Shown piece after piece: positions 1 to 7,086 of a stretch of DNA of 22,500 nt (the first letter of the stretch is position 1; the number at the start of each line of letters is the position of its first letter). The translations under genes were made by a program, and so were the position numbers. The stretch spans positions 374,349-396,848 of the forward strand of contig CAUYUJ010014255.1 of NCBI GenBank assembly GCA_963575745.1, written 5' to 3'. Source of the DNA: Prorocentrum cordatum (lineage: Eukaryota > Sar > Dinophyceae > Prorocentrales > Prorocentraceae). The notes below the pieces were generated by a model that did no database searches, was not told the DNA's origin, and saw only the letters and a program-made list of their open reading frames with translations.

Positions 1-191
<191 letters not shown>

Positions 192-204
192 GATTACTTC
201 TACA

Positions 205-320
205 CTTGATGCATCGGTGATGCATCGGCGACGTCGGCGATGCATCGGCGCCATTGGCGTTGAAAAGCTTTGGCTCCGCATCGAGCCGCATCGTCGATAC
301 ATCGGAGATGCGGAGTTTGT
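205..320 (+). repeat. Dispersed GATGCATCGG-type repeat, copy 1
   Basis: About 115 bases made of imperfect GATGCATCGGCGA modules followed by GGCTCC.CATC.AGCCGCATCG and GATGCGGAG. The same order of modules occurs at about 6748-6866 with clear base-by-base similarity, so this is a dispersed family rather than a simple satellite. A shortened copy in inverted orientation lies near 3215-3300. Function unknown. Confidence 0.7.
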
Positions 321-806
321 GTTCGGCGGCGAGCGGCGGCGACACACGCGATAAGGAATAGATGCGTAAATCATTGCTGAGTAACTCTCTCGGGGAAGTG
401 TACAACTTGTCTACGCAAGGACACAAGGCCAGCGTGCAGACGTGGGTGGAAAGAAGGAACTCTTAGAATCGATGTGTGAAAATGATCCATCTGCTGCAGA
501 AATCTGGTCGGCTCCGAATTATCGAACGTACTTGCAGTCGGTCGAATCCTGCATCACTTCCCCCCCTCCTTTGTAGATCAATGCCCCCCCGTTCACGTCA
601 TCGGCGCCCCCCCCCCCCCTCCACCCGTGCCCATGGAGCAGCGCAAGCAGGGCGGTAGAAGATGGCGGGGGGTAAAAAGGGAGATGGCAGGTGAGCGCCG
701 TCCCTTCTCACTCCCCGCGCACCCCGCCCTTGCGCGCCCAGGGACAACTATGGAGCATGTGGCCGCCAAGCGTTCCCAGCGTTCGCGCGCCTGTGTTCTC
801 CTCCTT
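321..806. other. Unassigned sequence with C runs
   Basis: No gene, RNA or repeat family was recognised. The segment contains C-rich runs, the longest being 13 C at 607-619. Short open frames here have no recognisable content. Confidence 0.6.
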
Positions 807-833
807 TGCCGCCTGCTCTTCCTATCGGCTCCC

Positions 834-1085
834 TATGGGGCCCCGAAGCGCGTGAGGGGCGTGACGAAACGGGCGCGGTGGTGCCATGCGGGCACTGCCG
901 CTGGGACCTTCGGCGGAGCTTCTTATGGGGCCCCGGAACACGTGATGGGTGTGCCGGAACGGTTGCGGTGGTGCCATGCGGGCGCTGCCACTGGGGCCTT
1001 ACGGGCAGCTCACTATGGGGCCCGACACGTGTGATGGGTGTGCTGAAACGGGTGCGGTGCCATGCGGGCGCTGCCACTGGCGAAG
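834..1085 (+). repeat. 90-bp tandem repeat, about 2.8 units
   Basis: Units start with TATGGGGCCC at 834, 924 and 1014, exactly 90 bases apart. Each contains a GTGATGGGTGTG-type segment, GGTGCGGTGGTGCCATGCGG and CTGCCACTGG. The third unit lost about 3 bases and runs out near 1085. Because 90 is divisible by three, the frame opening at 627 reads a 30-residue repeat (YGAP...WCHAG...), but other frames are open too and the third unit breaks the frame. I read it as a minisatellite, not a proven protein repeat. Confidence 0.85.
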
Positions 1086-1118
1086 CGTGTGGGGGGCGGA
1101 TTGCAGATGGAGAATTGC

Positions 1119-1517
1119 AATGACGATGAGGATGAAGATGATGATGCTGATGATGATGCTGATGCCCATTATGATGCTGCTGATGCTGAAGCTGATGATG
1201 ATGGTGAAGATGATGCTAAGCTGATGCCGCTGATGCCGCTGATGATGATGATGACCACGAAAATGATGATGATGATGCTGATGATGATGATGATGGTGCT
1301 GATTATAATAATAATAATAATGATGATGATGATGATGATGATGATGATGGTGATGCTGATGATGATGTTGATGCTGCTGACAATGATGATGATAAGGATG
1401 ATGATGATGCTGATGATGCTGCTGATGATGATTCTGATTATGATGATTATGATGATGATGATAATGATGATGATGATGATGATGATGAAGAAGATGATGA
1501 TGATGATGATGATGGTT

Positions 1518-1549
<32 letters not shown>

Positions 1550-1621
1550 AATGATGATGATGCTGATGATGATGATACTGCTGATGATGATGACGATGAT
1601 GATGATGATGATGATGATGAA

Positions 1622-1689
<68 letters not shown>

Positions 1690-1693
1690 CGAC
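1119..1693. repeat. Long imperfect (GAT)n microsatellite
   Basis: About 575 bases of GAT/ATG triplets with scattered GCT, AAT and GAC variants, becoming nearly pure at 1620-1690. Every frame on both strands is open for long stretches (poly-Met, Asp, His, Ile, Ser). This explains the long open frames at 999-1840, and none should be called a gene. Confidence 0.97.
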
Positions 1694-2100
1694 GGCACGC
1701 GGAAAACAGAGGCAGGACTGGGAGGAAGGAGGATGAGGAGGAAGGAGGCGAGGAGAGGAGACGCGGGGCGCTTTCTGTTCGAAACGAGTAACTAGCCAGC
1801 CAGCTGGCAGCTGACCACTTAGTAGGCACTTACTAACCACTTCCCCAGCGCCGAATTGCGCTTATAGAGAGTTAGCAGACTTAGTCATGACCTAGCCCTG
1901 GCTAGTAAGTCGCTGCGCCGCTTACTGAGTGCTGTGCCCACTTGCAGAACTCACATCCCACTTGCAAGAGACTTACAACATGCACCCACCCGCTTATGCC
2001 CTCTAGTGAGGTCACTGGCCACTGACCAAGCGGCGTGGGCCTCCACGTGTGGGCCCCTGGGGCCACCGGGAGATCAAACCATTCTCGCGGTGCACCTGGT
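1694..2100. other. Unassigned spacer with CACTTG/CTTAC motifs
   Basis: After an AGGAGG-rich shoulder the sequence becomes non-repetitive, with recurrent ACTTA, CTTAC and CACTTGCA words. A 9-bp inverted repeat, ACTAGCCAG at 1791-1799 and CTGGCTAGT at 1898-1906, is present. Nothing resembles a gene, tRNA or promoter. Confidence 0.5.
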
Positions 2101-2101
2101 G

Positions 2102-2274
2102 TCAAACAGGGCTAGGATCGGGATAAATCGCTCCAGAGCGTTCCGGAGCGCTCTCAGAGCGTTCCGGAACGCTCTGGAGCGGCCACGGCGCCAAATACAT
2201 CCTCCAAACCCGCCGATTCTCAGAGATTTCGAGTTATCCCGATCCGATTTTGTCCCGATCTTCGCGTCGTTTGA
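2102..2274. mobile_element. Short inverted-repeat element with a central palindrome (MITE-like)
   Basis: The outer ends are imperfect inverted repeats of about 29 bases: TCAAAC....GATCGGGATAAATCG at the left and its diverged complement at 2246-2274. A second copy of the complement, TTATCCCGATCC at 2234-2245, matches 2115-2126 perfectly. The centre, 2129-2181, is a near-perfect hairpin (arms of 25 bases, one mismatch) built from CGCTCCAGAGCGTTCCGGA. TGGT flanks both ends (2098-2101, 2275-2278) with a one-base offset, a weak target-duplication candidate. No coding capacity. It could also be chance nested palindromes. Confidence 0.5.
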
Positions 2275-2493
2275 TGGTGGCAGGCCGCTTTCGGATCCGA
2301 CGCGCCGAGCGCCACGAGGAGGGGGGGCCGGGCCCGGGCAAAGGGCACGCAGCGCCCGACAACGGTGAGATGCGTCGCCGACGGATCGGCGACGGGCGCC
2401 CGCTACGGCGAGGCCGCGCGCTCTCCTGGGCGGGCAGGCGGGGGCCCTGGGCCCCGACTGGGCAACAAAGGCGGCCCCAGCGCTTCGCCGCCC

Positions 2494-2627
2494 CCCCTCC
2501 TCCTCCTCCTCCTCCTCATCCTCCTCCTCCTCCTCCTCCTCCTCCTCCTCCTCCTCCTCCTCCTCCTCCTCCTCCTCCTCCCCCTCCTCCTCGCTCCTCC
2601 TCCTCGCTCCTCCTCCTCCTCCCCCCC
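2494..2627. repeat. (CTC)n microsatellite
   Basis: About 134 bases of CTC/CCT triplets with a few CTCG interruptions. It creates spurious poly-Pro, poly-Leu and, on the other strand, poly-Glu and poly-Arg frames. Confidence 0.97.
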
Positions 2628-2823
2628 TGGGGCCAGCTGCCGACCCTGCCGCTGCCCCCATGGGGGCCGCGCGCGGCGCCCCCGCCACGGGGCCGGGGGG
2701 TGCTCTCCAGGGTGCCCGTGGCCCGCGTCGGCCCTGGCGTCCACTGCTCCGCCTCGGAGCCCCCCCAAGGGGACCCTTTAGGGTCCTTTCTCCCTCCCTC
2801 CCCGTTGATCGGAGCCCCCCAAG
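2628..2823. other. GC-rich spacer with a short direct repeat and small hairpin
   Basis: A 17-base string CGGAGCCCCCCAAGGGG occurs at about 2755 and again at about 2810, 55 bases apart. GGACCC-TTTA-GGGTCC at 2771-2786 can form a small hairpin. No gene is supported. Confidence 0.45.
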
Positions 2824-3016
2824 GGGGCCCTGGCCACGCGCAGAGGGGGGCAGGGGGAGGGGGGAAGGCTTCTCAGAAGCACCCCTGCTTCTTAGAAGGC
2901 GCGGGCCTTCTTTAAAGAATTGTAGGTGTGAGGCCGGCGCCTTCTAAGAAGCAGCCTCCTTCTAAGAAGCCTTCCCCCCTCCCCCTACCCCCTTGTGCGC
3001 GCCGCCAAGGGCCCTC
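2824..3016. mobile_element. Foldback element with two ~86-bp arms
   Basis: The left arm 2824-2909 and right arm 2930-3016 are inverted copies over nearly their whole length, with shared landmarks GGGCCCT, CGCGCA, AGGGGGAGGGGGGAAGGCTT, TGCTTCTTAGAAGGCGC and GGCC. The loop is about 20 bases (2910-2929). Several substitutions and small gaps separate the arms. Such a long palindrome with a tiny loop is typical of foldback or MITE elements. No second copy was found in the window and no clean target duplication is visible. Confidence 0.65.
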
Positions 3017-3148
3017 CGGGCCTCGTCCGAGGGGGCGCCCCCGGAGGCCAGGTGGCCTCCCCTGCAAGACAGACGTGCGCATCCATAATCAGCGCGTTCT
3101 CCATGGAGTTTGAGTTGCTGCCTTTCAGACGCCTCAACCAGTGTCCAA

Positions 3149-3204
3149 AAGTGGCGTCCCCAGGCTATGCCCCAGATCCGGGGCAGAGCTCGGGGACGCC
3201 ACTT
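3149..3204. repeat. 56-bp near-perfect palindrome centred on GATC
   Basis: AAGTGGCGTCCCC at 3149-3161 pairs with GGGGACGCCACTT at 3192-3204, and the inner parts ATGCCCC and GGGGCAG also pair around a central GATC at 3175-3178. Only a few positions are unpaired. It may be a remnant of a mobile element or a recombination-derived palindrome. Confidence 0.7.
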
Positions 3205-3214
3205 CGGCCAGGGA

Positions 3215-3300
3215 CGCTCGGATCCATCGCTGATGCATTGGCGATGCGGTGCGACCTTCCCGCCCCATTCTGCTCGGACTCCACCTGGGAGGCCCCGACG
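3215..3300 (-). repeat. Dispersed GATGCATCGG-type repeat, inverted partial copy
   Basis: The words CGCTGATGCATTGGCGATGCG, then GCGACCTTCCCGCCCCAT and CTGCTCGGACTCC, match the reverse complement of 6700-6790 with a short deletion. This ties the family at 205-320 and 6700-6866 together and shows copies in both orientations. Confidence 0.55.
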
Positions 3301-3576
3301 GGCGCGCAGGAGCCCGCCGCGCGAAGCCACCCGAGCGCGCCGCAGCACACCTTCTTTGACACCCGTGCGCGGCCCAGCGGCAGAAAGCGGGCACGCAGAA
3401 GGGGAGGGGGAGGGGGGAGGGACACGCGGGCCACGGGCGCCGACGCGCCAGGCGGCCTGCTGAGACGAAGGCACACGACGAGGAGGAAGCCCGGGGAAGC
3501 GGAAGCGGGAACCTCCGAGATCCGACGGCCCGTGGAAGAGGCCTCGGGCGCCGCGGCCTTCTCGGAGCCTTCCCGG

Positions 3577-3611
3577 ACGCTCTGAGCGCGTTCCGGCACG
3601 CTCTGGAACGG
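3577..3611. repeat. Partial copy of the GCGTTCCGGAACGCTCTGGA palindrome
   Basis: ACGCTCTGAGCGCGTTCCGG followed by CACGCTCTGGAACGG resembles one half of the palindrome at 2129-2181. It may be a remnant of the element at 2102-2274. It lies immediately before the foldback element starting at 3618. Confidence 0.45.
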
Positions 3612-3617
3612 ATTTCC

Positions 3618-3847
3618 GAGCCTGCTTTTTTTTAGACTCTGGCAAGATTACTTGCATGGACGGGGGGGGGGGGGGCTGAGCCTGAAGCAAGCCGCAAACG
3701 ACTTGCACGTTCGGGGGGGCGCGGAAATCACGCAAGTCGAAAGGCACTTGCACGCTGGTGTTCGATGGAAGAGGGGCGAGGGGGGGGGGGGGGGGGGCGA
3801 ACGCCATGCAAGTAAACTTGCCTGAAACCCAAAAAAAACAAGCTCTT
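3618..3847. mobile_element. Inverted-repeat element with ACTTGCA subterminal motifs (MITE-like)
   Basis: Left end 3618-3660 (GAGCCTGC, T8, then GGCAAGATTACTTGCATGG) and right end 3801-3847 (CCATGCAAGTAAACTTGCC, A8, GCTC) are imperfect inverted repeats of about 40 bases. ACTTGCA recurs at 3650-3656, 3701-3707 and 3746-3752 and as its complement at 3807-3813, with a partial CAAGTCG at 3733-3739. Two poly-G runs, 14 G at 3662-3675 and 18 G at 3780-3797, lie just inside the ends. Repeated subterminal motifs resemble transposase-binding sites, but that is inference. No coding content. Confidence 0.6.
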
Positions 3848-3890
3848 TCCATCCTCGCCCCGGCCCCGTCCGACCTGCGGCCGCGCGCAG
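3848..3890 (+). repeat. 43-bp direct repeat, left copy
   Basis: This 43-base string, beginning TCCATCCTCGCCCCGGCC and ending GCGCGCAG, is repeated without mismatch at 4078-4120. The two copies bracket the CCCAGACC element at 3892-4077, with one extra C at 3891. Its left edge abuts the foldback element ending at 3847. Confidence 0.95.
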
Positions 3891-3891
3891 C

Positions 3892-4077
3892 CCCAGACCC
3901 CCGACGTCATGAATTTTTCATGACGTCGACCCCCAGCGGTCTGGACCCATCCCCCGGGACCGGTTTTTCATCCCGAGTCGTTTTTTGACGGTCCCGAGGC
4001 CCGGTAAGGGCCCCCAGAGGCCAAAAATTATGAAAAACCTCCCGTCGTGATTTTTTCATAACTCGAGGGGGTCTGGG
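3892..4077 (+). mobile_element. CCCAGACC element, copy A (186 bp, intact)
   Basis: Begins CCCAGACCCCC and ends GGGGGTCTGGG, 11-base perfect inverted ends. Next to the left end is a palindrome GACGTCATGA-ATTTTTCATGACGTC; next to the right end is CCGTCGTGATTTTTTCATAA. The middle carries GGGACCGG, TCCCGAGTCG, T6, GACGGTCCCGAGG and GGGCCCCCAGAGGCC, shared by the other copies (4314, 6325, 6512, 7512, 9845, 19084). It is too short for a gene. The minus strand reads an uninterrupted FWPLGALTGPRDRQKTT-type frame in several copies, which follows from sequence identity and is not evidence of a protein. Best reading: a non-autonomous DNA transposon (MITE). Confidence 0.8.
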
Positions 4078-4120
4078 TCCATCCTCGCCCCGGCCCCGTC
4101 CGACCTGCGGCCGCGCGCAG
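4078..4120 (+). repeat. 43-bp direct repeat, right copy
   Basis: Exact copy of 3848-3890. It starts at the base after the terminal GGG of element A. Flanking duplications made by transposons are normally 2-11 bases, so 43 bases is unusual and may reflect a different duplication event. Confidence 0.95.
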
Positions 4121-4313
4121 CGCGGGCCGCGCGGGCGCCCTCCGGGTCGCCCGGGCGCCCTCCGCGCGCCCTCAGCCCTCGGACGAGGCCGAGTCGCTGT
4201 CGCCCGCCTCGGGGCCCCCGCCGCCGCCCTCGGGCCTCGGCGCGCTGGCCCGCCGCCCATCTGCGCCCGATCGCCGCCGCCACCGTCGGCGTCGCTGCCG
4301 CCGTCGGGACAAA

Positions 4314-4620
4314 CCCAGACCCCCTCGAGCTCTGAAAAAATCACGACGGGAGGTTTTTCATTATGCTTGGCCAGTGGGGGCCCTTACAATCAATCAATCT
4401 GGCAAAGAATACAAAACAAATTTGTCGAGGCCCTGGTTTTGTTTCCTGGTGGGGGAGGGACCCGAGGTTTTTCATTCTGTTTGGCCTTAAGTCGGGGGCC
4501 CTTGCCGGTCTCCGGGACCGTCAAAAAATAACGACGCAGGGCGAAGAACCGGTCCCGGGGAGTGGGTCCAGACCCTTGGGGGTCGACGTCACGAGAAATT
4601 CATGACGTCGGGGGTCTGGG
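4314..4620 (-). mobile_element. CCCAGACC element, copy B, inverted and enlarged (307 bp)
   Basis: Reverse-oriented copy: its (+)-strand left edge CCCAGACCCCCTCGAG and right edge CATGACGTCGGGGGTCTGGG are the complement of the usual ends. It is about 120 bases longer than other copies because the segment AGGTTTTTCATT.TG.TTGGCC...GGGGGCCCTT is present twice (about 4351-4387 and 4464-4503), separated by about 76 bases of filler not seen in the other copies (4387-4462). The internal palindrome has diverged slightly (CACGAGAAATTCATG). Confidence 0.75.
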
Positions 4621-5631
4621 TTGGTGGCGCCTGCGCCACGCCGTCGGCATCGGCGGCGCCTGCGCCACGAAATTCGCCGGCCCAACGGGCCAGAGGCGTG
4701 CGAAGATCTCCGGCCACAGGTCAACAGCATGTCTATAGTTCGCGCGCGAGCGGCGGCCCCCGGGGGCCCCGGGACGAAAAGTGCCCTGGCCGATGCCCGG
4801 GCGATGCCCGGCTATCCCCCAGGGCGCTCCAGGAGCGGGGCCAGAGGGCGCCGGGACGCCCCCCTGCACGACCCGAGAGGCGGCCGAGTCGCCAGCAGGT
4901 CGCTCCAAGACGCTCAAGATGTTCTCCCGATGGCCCGAGGCACCCACGATGGCTTCCAGACGGCCCACGCGTACAAGACCCCCGAAGAGGCCACCAATAG
5001 GCCTCCCAAGAGAGCCCCAAGAGGGCCCCGAGAGGCCAACATCATTAATGTCACAATGATGTTTGAAGGATTTTGGCCTTCTCGCCTTTTCGGCTTTCCA
5101 ACGCTCCAAGACGGCCCAAGAGGTCCCCAAGACCGCCCCAACACGGCCCAAGAAGCCTCCAAGAGGGCCCCAAGACGGCCCCAAAACAGCCGAAGAGGCG
5201 CCCAAGGTGACCCAAGAGGGTCCCAAAACGGCCCTCAAGAGGAACCCAAGAAGGGGACCAGGAACCCGAAAGTCCAGCCTTCAGCCCCAAGAGGCCCCCA
5301 GGAGTCCCCAAGAGGCCCCCAAGAGGCCCCAAGGGGCCCCCAAGAAGCCCCATGGGAGGCCCACAAGAGGCCCCAAGAGGCCCCAACACGGCCCCCAAGA
5401 GGCCTCAAAACTGCCTCCCAGAGGCCCCCAAGAGGCCCCAACATGGCCCCCAAGCGGAGAGGCAATATTGGCTGGCGGAATGAGCGCAGCGATTCAATAA
5501 TGCAATCGATTCTGTTATCGCTTAATATAAGTTTACATAATGCACACAGACACACAGACACCCTCCGACGAACTGTGCATGCACCTTCAGGAACGGCGGC
5601 GATGCAGAAAGTCGCTGGCTCTCTGCAGTGA
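4621..5631 (+). CDS. Questionable open frame across a CCAAGAGGCCCC minisatellite
   Basis: A 336-codon frame starts at ATG 4621, directly after the element ending at 4620, and ends at a stop near 5631. Residues about 125-290 are low-complexity PRGPQEAP-type repeats dictated by the minisatellite beneath; the C-terminal 45 residues are not repetitive. The opposite strand is equally open over 4600-5398 with Gly/Leu/Trp-rich repeats (GPLGASWGPLG), which argues that base composition, not selection, keeps both strands open. No domain recognised. Confidence 0.12.
   Translation: MVAPAPRRRHRRRLRHEIRRPNGPEACEDLRPQVNSMSIVRARAAAPGGPGTKSALADARAMPGYPPGRSRSGARGRRDAPLHDPRGGRVASRSLQDAQDVLPMARGTHDGFQTAHAYKTPEEATNRPPKRAPRGPREANIINVTMMFEGFWPSRLFGFPTLQDGPRGPQDRPNTAQEASKRAPRRPQNSRRGAQGDPRGSQNGPQEEPKKGTRNPKVQPSAPRGPQESPRGPQEAPRGPQEAPWEAHKRPQEAPTRPPRGLKTASQRPPRGPNMAPKRRGNIGWRNERSDSIMQSILLSLNISLHNAHRHTDTLRRTVHAPSGTAAMQKVAGSLQ
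5005..5455. repeat. Degenerate minisatellite, unit about CCCCAAGAGGCC
   Basis: Dozens of imperfect 9-15 base units with CCAAGAGGCCCC, CCCAAGACGGCC and CCAACACGGCC variants. The regularity rises at 5281-5450. The segment 5041-5100 (ATCATTAATGTCACAATGAT, then GAAGGATTTTGGCC) interrupts it and is not repetitive. Confidence 0.85.
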
Positions 5632-5728
5632 CTCAGTCACCGCCGCCCTCCCCTGAGGCCCGTAGAGGGCCTCAGGGGAGGGCGGCGGGGCGGACAGCCA
5701 CTTGGAGGGTGTAACTTTGTGTGTATCT
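5543..5728. repeat. Long inverted repeat with a perfect 22-bp hairpin at its centre
   Basis: At the centre, 5640-5661 and 5667-5688 are exact complements (CCGCCGCCCTCCCCTGAGG...) with a 5-base loop GTAGA. Further out, ACACACAGACACCCTCC near 5548-5564 is mirrored by GGAGGGTGTAACTTTGTGTGT at 5705-5725. The hairpin is far stronger than chance. It might be the core of another foldback element. A bacterial-style terminator reading is not applicable in this setting. Confidence 0.75.
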
Positions 5729-5744
5729 TTGCTTCGGTGGCGGA

Positions 5745-5839
5745 TCGTCGTCGTGCTCGTCGTCGGCGTCGTTGTCGTGCTCGTCGTCGGCGTCGTCGCC
5801 GCCGTGGTGGTCGCCGCCGTGGTGGTCGTCGTCGTCGCC
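5745..5839. repeat. (GTC)n microsatellite with higher-order units
   Basis: A 24-base unit (GTCGTGCTCGTCGTCGGCGT..) occurs twice in tandem, followed by two copies of a 15-base unit GCCGCCGTGGTGGTC, then pure GTC. The open frames on both strands here come from this composition. Confidence 0.85.
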
Positions 5840-6062
5840 TGCTGTCGAACGCCCGCGCCGGGACAGACGCCGCGCCAGCGCCGGGTGCGGCGAGGGCCTG
5901 CCGTGCCAAAAAATAAGGCTTCTGCCCAGCGCCCTCCTCGACGCCCGCCGCGGCGAGCAGCGACGCCGCGCTGTAGCGCGGGTCGTCCTTGCGAGGCGGC
6001 GGCTTCTCGACATCATGCCACGTCCACCGCCTGGGGAGCAGAGTTCCTGGGGCCCCAGGGTT

Positions 6063-6195
6063 AGGTCGGGCATGTCCCCCTACAGGCGGATTTTCGACGA
6101 AGCGATGAAAAAGGAACCAGAAAACACTCAAACACAGTAAAGAACAAATCGGGAAATCGTCGAAGATTCCTCCTGTCGAGGGGAGTGCCCGATTT
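6063..6195. mobile_element. Inverted-repeat element related to 20316-20472, copy 1
   Basis: Left end 6064-6100 (GGTCGGGCATGTCCCCCTAC..GGATTTTCGACGA) is an imperfect inverted repeat of 6157-6194 (TCGTCGAAGATTCCTCCTGT..GAGTGCCCGATT). The interior is A-rich (GATGAAAAAGGAACCAGAAAACAC). The same end motif, GTCGGGC.TGTCCCC..ACAGG, occurs at 20316-20472, where a target duplication is clear. Here no duplication is recognisable, so this copy is older or its borders have decayed. Confidence 0.65.
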
Positions 6196-6301
6196 CAACC
6201 CCCGGGGGCGGTGATATGGAGACAATCGGACCCCAGAGGGACCCCTATCGGTCCGCCGCCCGCATGGGGCCCGGGAAGATCGGCTGCCCAGGCGGTGGAT
6301 G

Positions 6302-6686
6302 CCCAGACCCCCGACGTCGCGTTTCCCAGACCCCCGACGTCATGATTTTTTCATTACGTCGACCCCCCAGAGGTCCCGACCCTTTCCCCATGACCGGCTT
6401 TGCATCCTGAGTCGTTTTTTGACGCTCCCGAGGCCCGGTGAGGGCCCCCGGAGGCCGAAAATAGCGAAAAAAATCCCGTCGTGATTTTTTCACGACGCGA
6501 GGGGGTCTGGGTTTCTACACGACGCGGACCCACGGAGATCTGAACCCCTTCCCAGCTGACCAGGTCTTCATCCCGAGTGGTCTGTCTGACGGTCCCCAAG
6601 CCCCGTGAGGGCCCCCCGGAGGCCAAGAGTTCTCGAAAAGCCCTTCCCGCCCCGATATGCTTGTCACGACGCGATGGGGGCCTGGG
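6302..6686 (+). mobile_element. CCCAGACC element C2, diverged, interrupted by C1
   Basis: The first 23 bases (6302-6324, CCCAGACCCCCGACGTCGCG plus TTT) and the segment 6512-6686 together make one complete but diverged element: TTTCTACACGACGCGGACCC, CTTCATCCCGAGTGG, GACGGTCCCCAAGCCCCG, GGGCCCCCCGGAGGCC and an end GATGGGGGCCTGGG. The intact element C1 sits between them. Joined, the halves show one TTT at the break where the interrupted form shows TTT on both sides. Confidence 0.7.
6325..6511 (+). mobile_element. CCCAGACC element C1 (187 bp), inserted in C2
   Basis: Full-length copy with perfect CCCAGACCCCC / GGGGGTCTGGG ends and the GACGTCATGATTTTTTCATTACGTC palindrome-like left end. It is flanked by TTT at 6322-6324 and 6512-6514. 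The insertion point is the T-rich loop of the left-end palindrome of C2, so the family has inserted into its own terminal hairpin. Confidence 0.8.
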
Positions 6687-6699
6687 CATGGGCAGAGGC

Positions 6700-6866
6700 C
6701 TTGCCAATGGAGTCCGAGCAGATGGGGTCGGAGGATCGCGCCGCAGCGTCGCTGCTGCATCGCCGATGTATCGGCGACGTCGGTAGTGCATCGCCGCCGC
6801 CGGCGTCGAGAGGATCGGGCTCCACATCAAGCCGCATCGCCGGTGAATAGGCGATGCGGAGCGTTC
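6700..6866 (+). repeat. Dispersed GATGCATCGG-type repeat, copy 2
   Basis: From 6748 on, GCATCGCCGATGTATCGGCG, ACGTCGG, TGCATCG, GGCTCCACATCAAGCCGCATCG and GCGATGCGGAG follow the same order as 205-320. Bases 6700-6748 (GGAGTCCGAGCAGATGGGGTC) are shared in inverted orientation with 3255-3300. It begins shortly after the end of C2. Confidence 0.7.
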
Positions 6867-7086
6867 CTCCGACCCCACTAATTAAGGGTCGGGACGTTTG
6901 CCTTACGGTGTCGCCGCGGCGGCCTCTGCGACACAATGCCTTGCAAGCGGACGGCGTGTCGCTCCGCTCCGCGGGGCGGGAGGCTGGGAACAACTGGAGA
7001 CGTCGACGCGGGAAGACCGCGAAGTCAATAGCGCGTCGCGCCGCAGCGTGGTGGGCCAGAAGCGGCGGAGCGACACACGAAGCAAA

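Noticed and set aside
999-1840. Long frames on both strands (276, 224 and 223 codons) over the GAT tract
   Set aside because: They consist of poly-His, poly-Met, poly-Ile or poly-Ser from one microsatellite and are open in all frames.
5640-5688. Rho-independent terminator
   Set aside because: The strong hairpin has no following T run, and the window is not bacterial.
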